Source: Gemmatimonadaceae bacterium
Lineage (GTDB): Bacteria > Gemmatimonadota > Gemmatimonadetes > Gemmatimonadales > Gemmatimonadaceae
NCBI GenBank assembly: GCA_025357975.1
Contig: JANYKY010000340.1
Location: 1 to 8,472, forward strand
Length of the DNA: 8,472 bases
Direction: 5' to 3'
Of the stretch, positions 7,496 through 8,472 are shown one piece after another. The first letter of the stretch is position 1. Every line of letters begins with the position of its first letter. The translations under genes and the position numbers were made by a program. The notes below the pieces were generated by a model. That model was given only the letters and a program-made list of their open reading frames with translations. It searched no databases and was not told the origin of the DNA.

Positions 7496-7588
7496 TGGAG
7501 CGGATACTCAGCGGCCGTAGCGGTCGTATCTGGCAGTGGGAATGTCATATGTCATCCCCTTACTGCGCTGCCTTCGATTTCGTTATGA
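7496..7588 (+). pseudogene. Relic of a second PPTase gene 3' end
   Basis: Read from 7496, the sequence encodes W-SGYSAAVAVVSGSGN-VICHPLTALPSISL and stops at TGA 7586-7588. The 15 residues encoded by 7499-7543 are identical to the C-terminal part of the transferase at 5057-5101, while the DNA differs at seven third codon positions. No ATG or transferase motif precedes it: only 18 bases separate it from the kinase stop, and the WxxKEA part is absent. By chance or history, it is in frame with the kinase gene behind the TAG at 7475-7477. After residue 15 the likeness to the intact protein fades. Its tail overlaps the end of the convergent M56 gene by 29 bases. A diverged paralogue cut down by deletion or insertion is the simplest reading; the direction of the event cannot be told from this window. 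Confidence 0.7.
7499..7543 (+). repeat. Copy 2 of the 45-bp degenerate direct repeat
   Basis: Partner of 5057-5101: same orientation, no gaps, 84% identical. Together the two copies bracket the whole kinase gene. Upstream and downstream of these 45 bases the similarity is too weak to call. Confidence 0.88.
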
Positions 7589-8472
7589 TCGAAATCACAC
7601 CATTTGCGGCAAGCGGATCACTGTACTGCTTCATCGCCATCGGTCCTTTGATAACGTTCACGCTCGCGATTGCCTTCGGATTTATTGCCGCAAAAGCCGC
7701 CTTATCAGCTTTCACACCGTCGATCAACACCAGCCCGGCAAAGGGTTTCTCAGGCGATGAAGAGACAGTGGTCTTACTTGTCCCGGCAGTTTGCGCCGCT
7801 GCCCCGGTCACGGTGCGAACCTCAGCCTTTTTCTTGTCTGACGAACCCAACACATCGACCGATGCGATCCTGTCGGCCGGTATCGCTTTCGCCTGAGCGG
7901 CTGTGACAACAACGTTATCGACGCGGTAGACGGTCGCCGTATCCGGCGCGGTTAGCACCGACGCATTGCGTGCCATTCTCCCCGCCGATTCGGCGTCGAG
8001 CTTACTGACATCTGACGATGTTGGCATCGCCGTCTCGCAAGCGACGAGAAGGCATGTGAGGGCAAGTGCACTTACAACGACGGCGCGGGTGCGGGCATAC
8101 TTCGGAAAATGCGGCTTCATGGCAATGAGTCTCTGTTCGAGGTGAGAAGAATTGTCAGCAAGCGCTGCAATGCTGACGTGAAATCCTGAGCGGTGTTCGG
8201 CGAGATCTATCAGAAGATCTCCATACTTCCTGGGCGCCACGCCGGCGCGGAGCACGCGTGCGTCGCAATCGAGCTCCACCGCCAGCCGCAGGCGCGACAG
8301 CATCAACCACGCTGCCGGGTTCCATGGGAGCACGGCCGCAATGGTGCATCCAAACAAGAGCAGCGCCGGATCGAGCGCGCGCAGGTGCTCCGTCTCGTGA
8401 GCAATTACGAGACGCTGTTCATCGTGATCTCGAGCGAGCAGCCAGCGGGGCACGACGATTCCAGGATGCAGC
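7560..8472 (-). CDS. BlaR1-type M56 metallopeptidase with TonB-plug-like C-terminal tail, N-terminus outside window
   Basis: The minus-strand frame ends at TAA (7562-7560) and stays open to the window edge. A GTG at 8453 lies inside it, but upstream codons still read LHPGIV before VPRWLLA, as in this family, so the true start is outside. The zinc-protease motif HETEH (8399-8385) and the following ELDCDARVL are the M56/BlaR1 signature. One hydrophobic segment (LLLFGCTIAAVLPW) follows HETEH, and a second (AVVVSALALTCLLVAC) is preceded by the basic KPHFPKYARTR and followed by polar sequence. The topology is therefore cytoplasmic protease, then an outside C-terminal domain. That domain ends with LVLIDGV, INPKAIASVNVIKG and ANGVISIITK, which resemble the plug of TonB-dependent receptors; an earlier weaker unit reads VDNVVV then IPADRIASVDVLG. 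BlaR1 relatives cleave a BlaI-type repressor in response to an outside signal. Whether a blaI-like gene lies beyond the edge cannot be seen. The gene is convergent to the NRPS-kinase run and probably separately transcribed. Confidence 0.88.
   Translation of the reverse strand, partial: LHPGIVVPRWLLARDHDEQRLVIAHETEHLRALDPALLLFGCTIAAVLPWNPAAWLMLSRLRLAVELDCDARVLRAGVAPRKYGDLLIDLAEHRSGFHVSIAALADNSSHLEQRLIAMKPHFPKYARTRAVVVSALALTCLLVACETAMPTSSDVSKLDAESAGRMARNASVLTAPDTATVYRVDNVVVTAAQAKAIPADRIASVDVLGSSDKKKAEVRTVTGAAAQTAGTSKTTVSSSPEKPFAGLVLIDGVKADKAAFAAINPKAIASVNVIKGPMAMKQYSDPLAANGVISIITKSKAAQ

Noticed and set aside
5057..7543. Target-site duplication of a transposon carrying the kinase
   Set aside because: The repeats differ at seven of 45 bases, all synonymous; there are no terminal inverted repeats and no transposase or integrase in between.
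7538..7558. Possible terminator hairpin between the kinase and the convergent M56 gene (GGGAATG / CATCCC)
   Set aside because: Only six base pairs with a bulged A and an eight-base loop, and no T-run follows on either strand. Too weak to call.
7375..7896. 173-codon open frame on the plus strand
   Set aside because: It overlaps the kinase end and runs antisense through the M56 tail. It shows no family motif and looks like a shadow of the minus-strand gene.
8022..8120. Independent small lipoprotein gene starting at the ATG at 8120 (MKPHFPKYAR...)
   Set aside because: The preceding LEQRLIAM is typical M56 sequence leading into the last membrane segment, the frame is continuous, and the upstream RBS is poor. 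Treated as an internal lipobox-like feature instead.

Overview
The window looks like a chromosomal segment from a soil-type Gemmatimonadota bacterium; this is inference, not proof. The main clue is the serine/threonine kinase. Its Gly-rich loop region (GQGGMATVYLARDVRHER), the LHDSGEA...MPYVDGESLR stretch, and its fusion to a FlgO/TolB-like domain plus TPRs are a very common protein type in that phylum. The M56 peptidase fused to a TonB-plug-like tail fits the same origin. Base composition is fairly GC-rich throughout, and coding is almost gap-free.

Layout. Positions 1-246 hold the 3' end of an NRPS-type (or PKS/NRPS hybrid) subunit, ending in a carrier domain. It overlaps by 4 bp (ATGA) a complete 1401-residue terminal NRPS subunit (243-4448) with domains C-A-T-TE. 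That gene overlaps by 13 bp an Sfp-type phosphopantetheinyl transferase (4436-5167). Six bases after the transferase stop begins a 767-residue soluble Ser/Thr kinase-FlgO-like-TPR protein (5174-7477). After a short gap, a convergent gene on the minus strand (7560 to beyond 8472) encodes a BlaR1-type M56 metallopeptidase whose 5' end lies outside the window.

How the genes work together. The upstream subunit hands its carrier-bound chain to the C domain of the terminal module. That module adds one more monomer, and the TE releases the product. The transferase encoded immediately downstream can load the phosphopantetheine arm onto Ser35 of the visible upstream fragment and Ser1047 of the terminal module. 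The spacing indicates one co-transcribed, translationally coupled unit, possibly including the kinase.

Points of most interest. (1) The last part of the transferase gene (5057-5101) recurs downstream of the kinase at 7499-7543, with 38/45 bases identical and all seven differences at third codon positions. Both copies therefore encode the same 15 residues. The kinase gene thus sits between an intact transferase 3' end and the relic of a second, diverged one. (2) The TE has a cysteine (C1178) in place of the usual nucleophilic serine, a histidine (H1205) where the catalytic Asp is expected, and an enlarged lid. (3) The adenylation pocket reads D-A-W-G-L-Y-L-I-I-K, which matches no specificity code I can recall. 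(4) The M56 protein carries a lipobox-like LVAC in its last membrane segment and two plug-like motifs behind it. No RNA genes, insertion sequences or CRISPR arrays were seen, and no non-coding stretch exceeds 300 bases.
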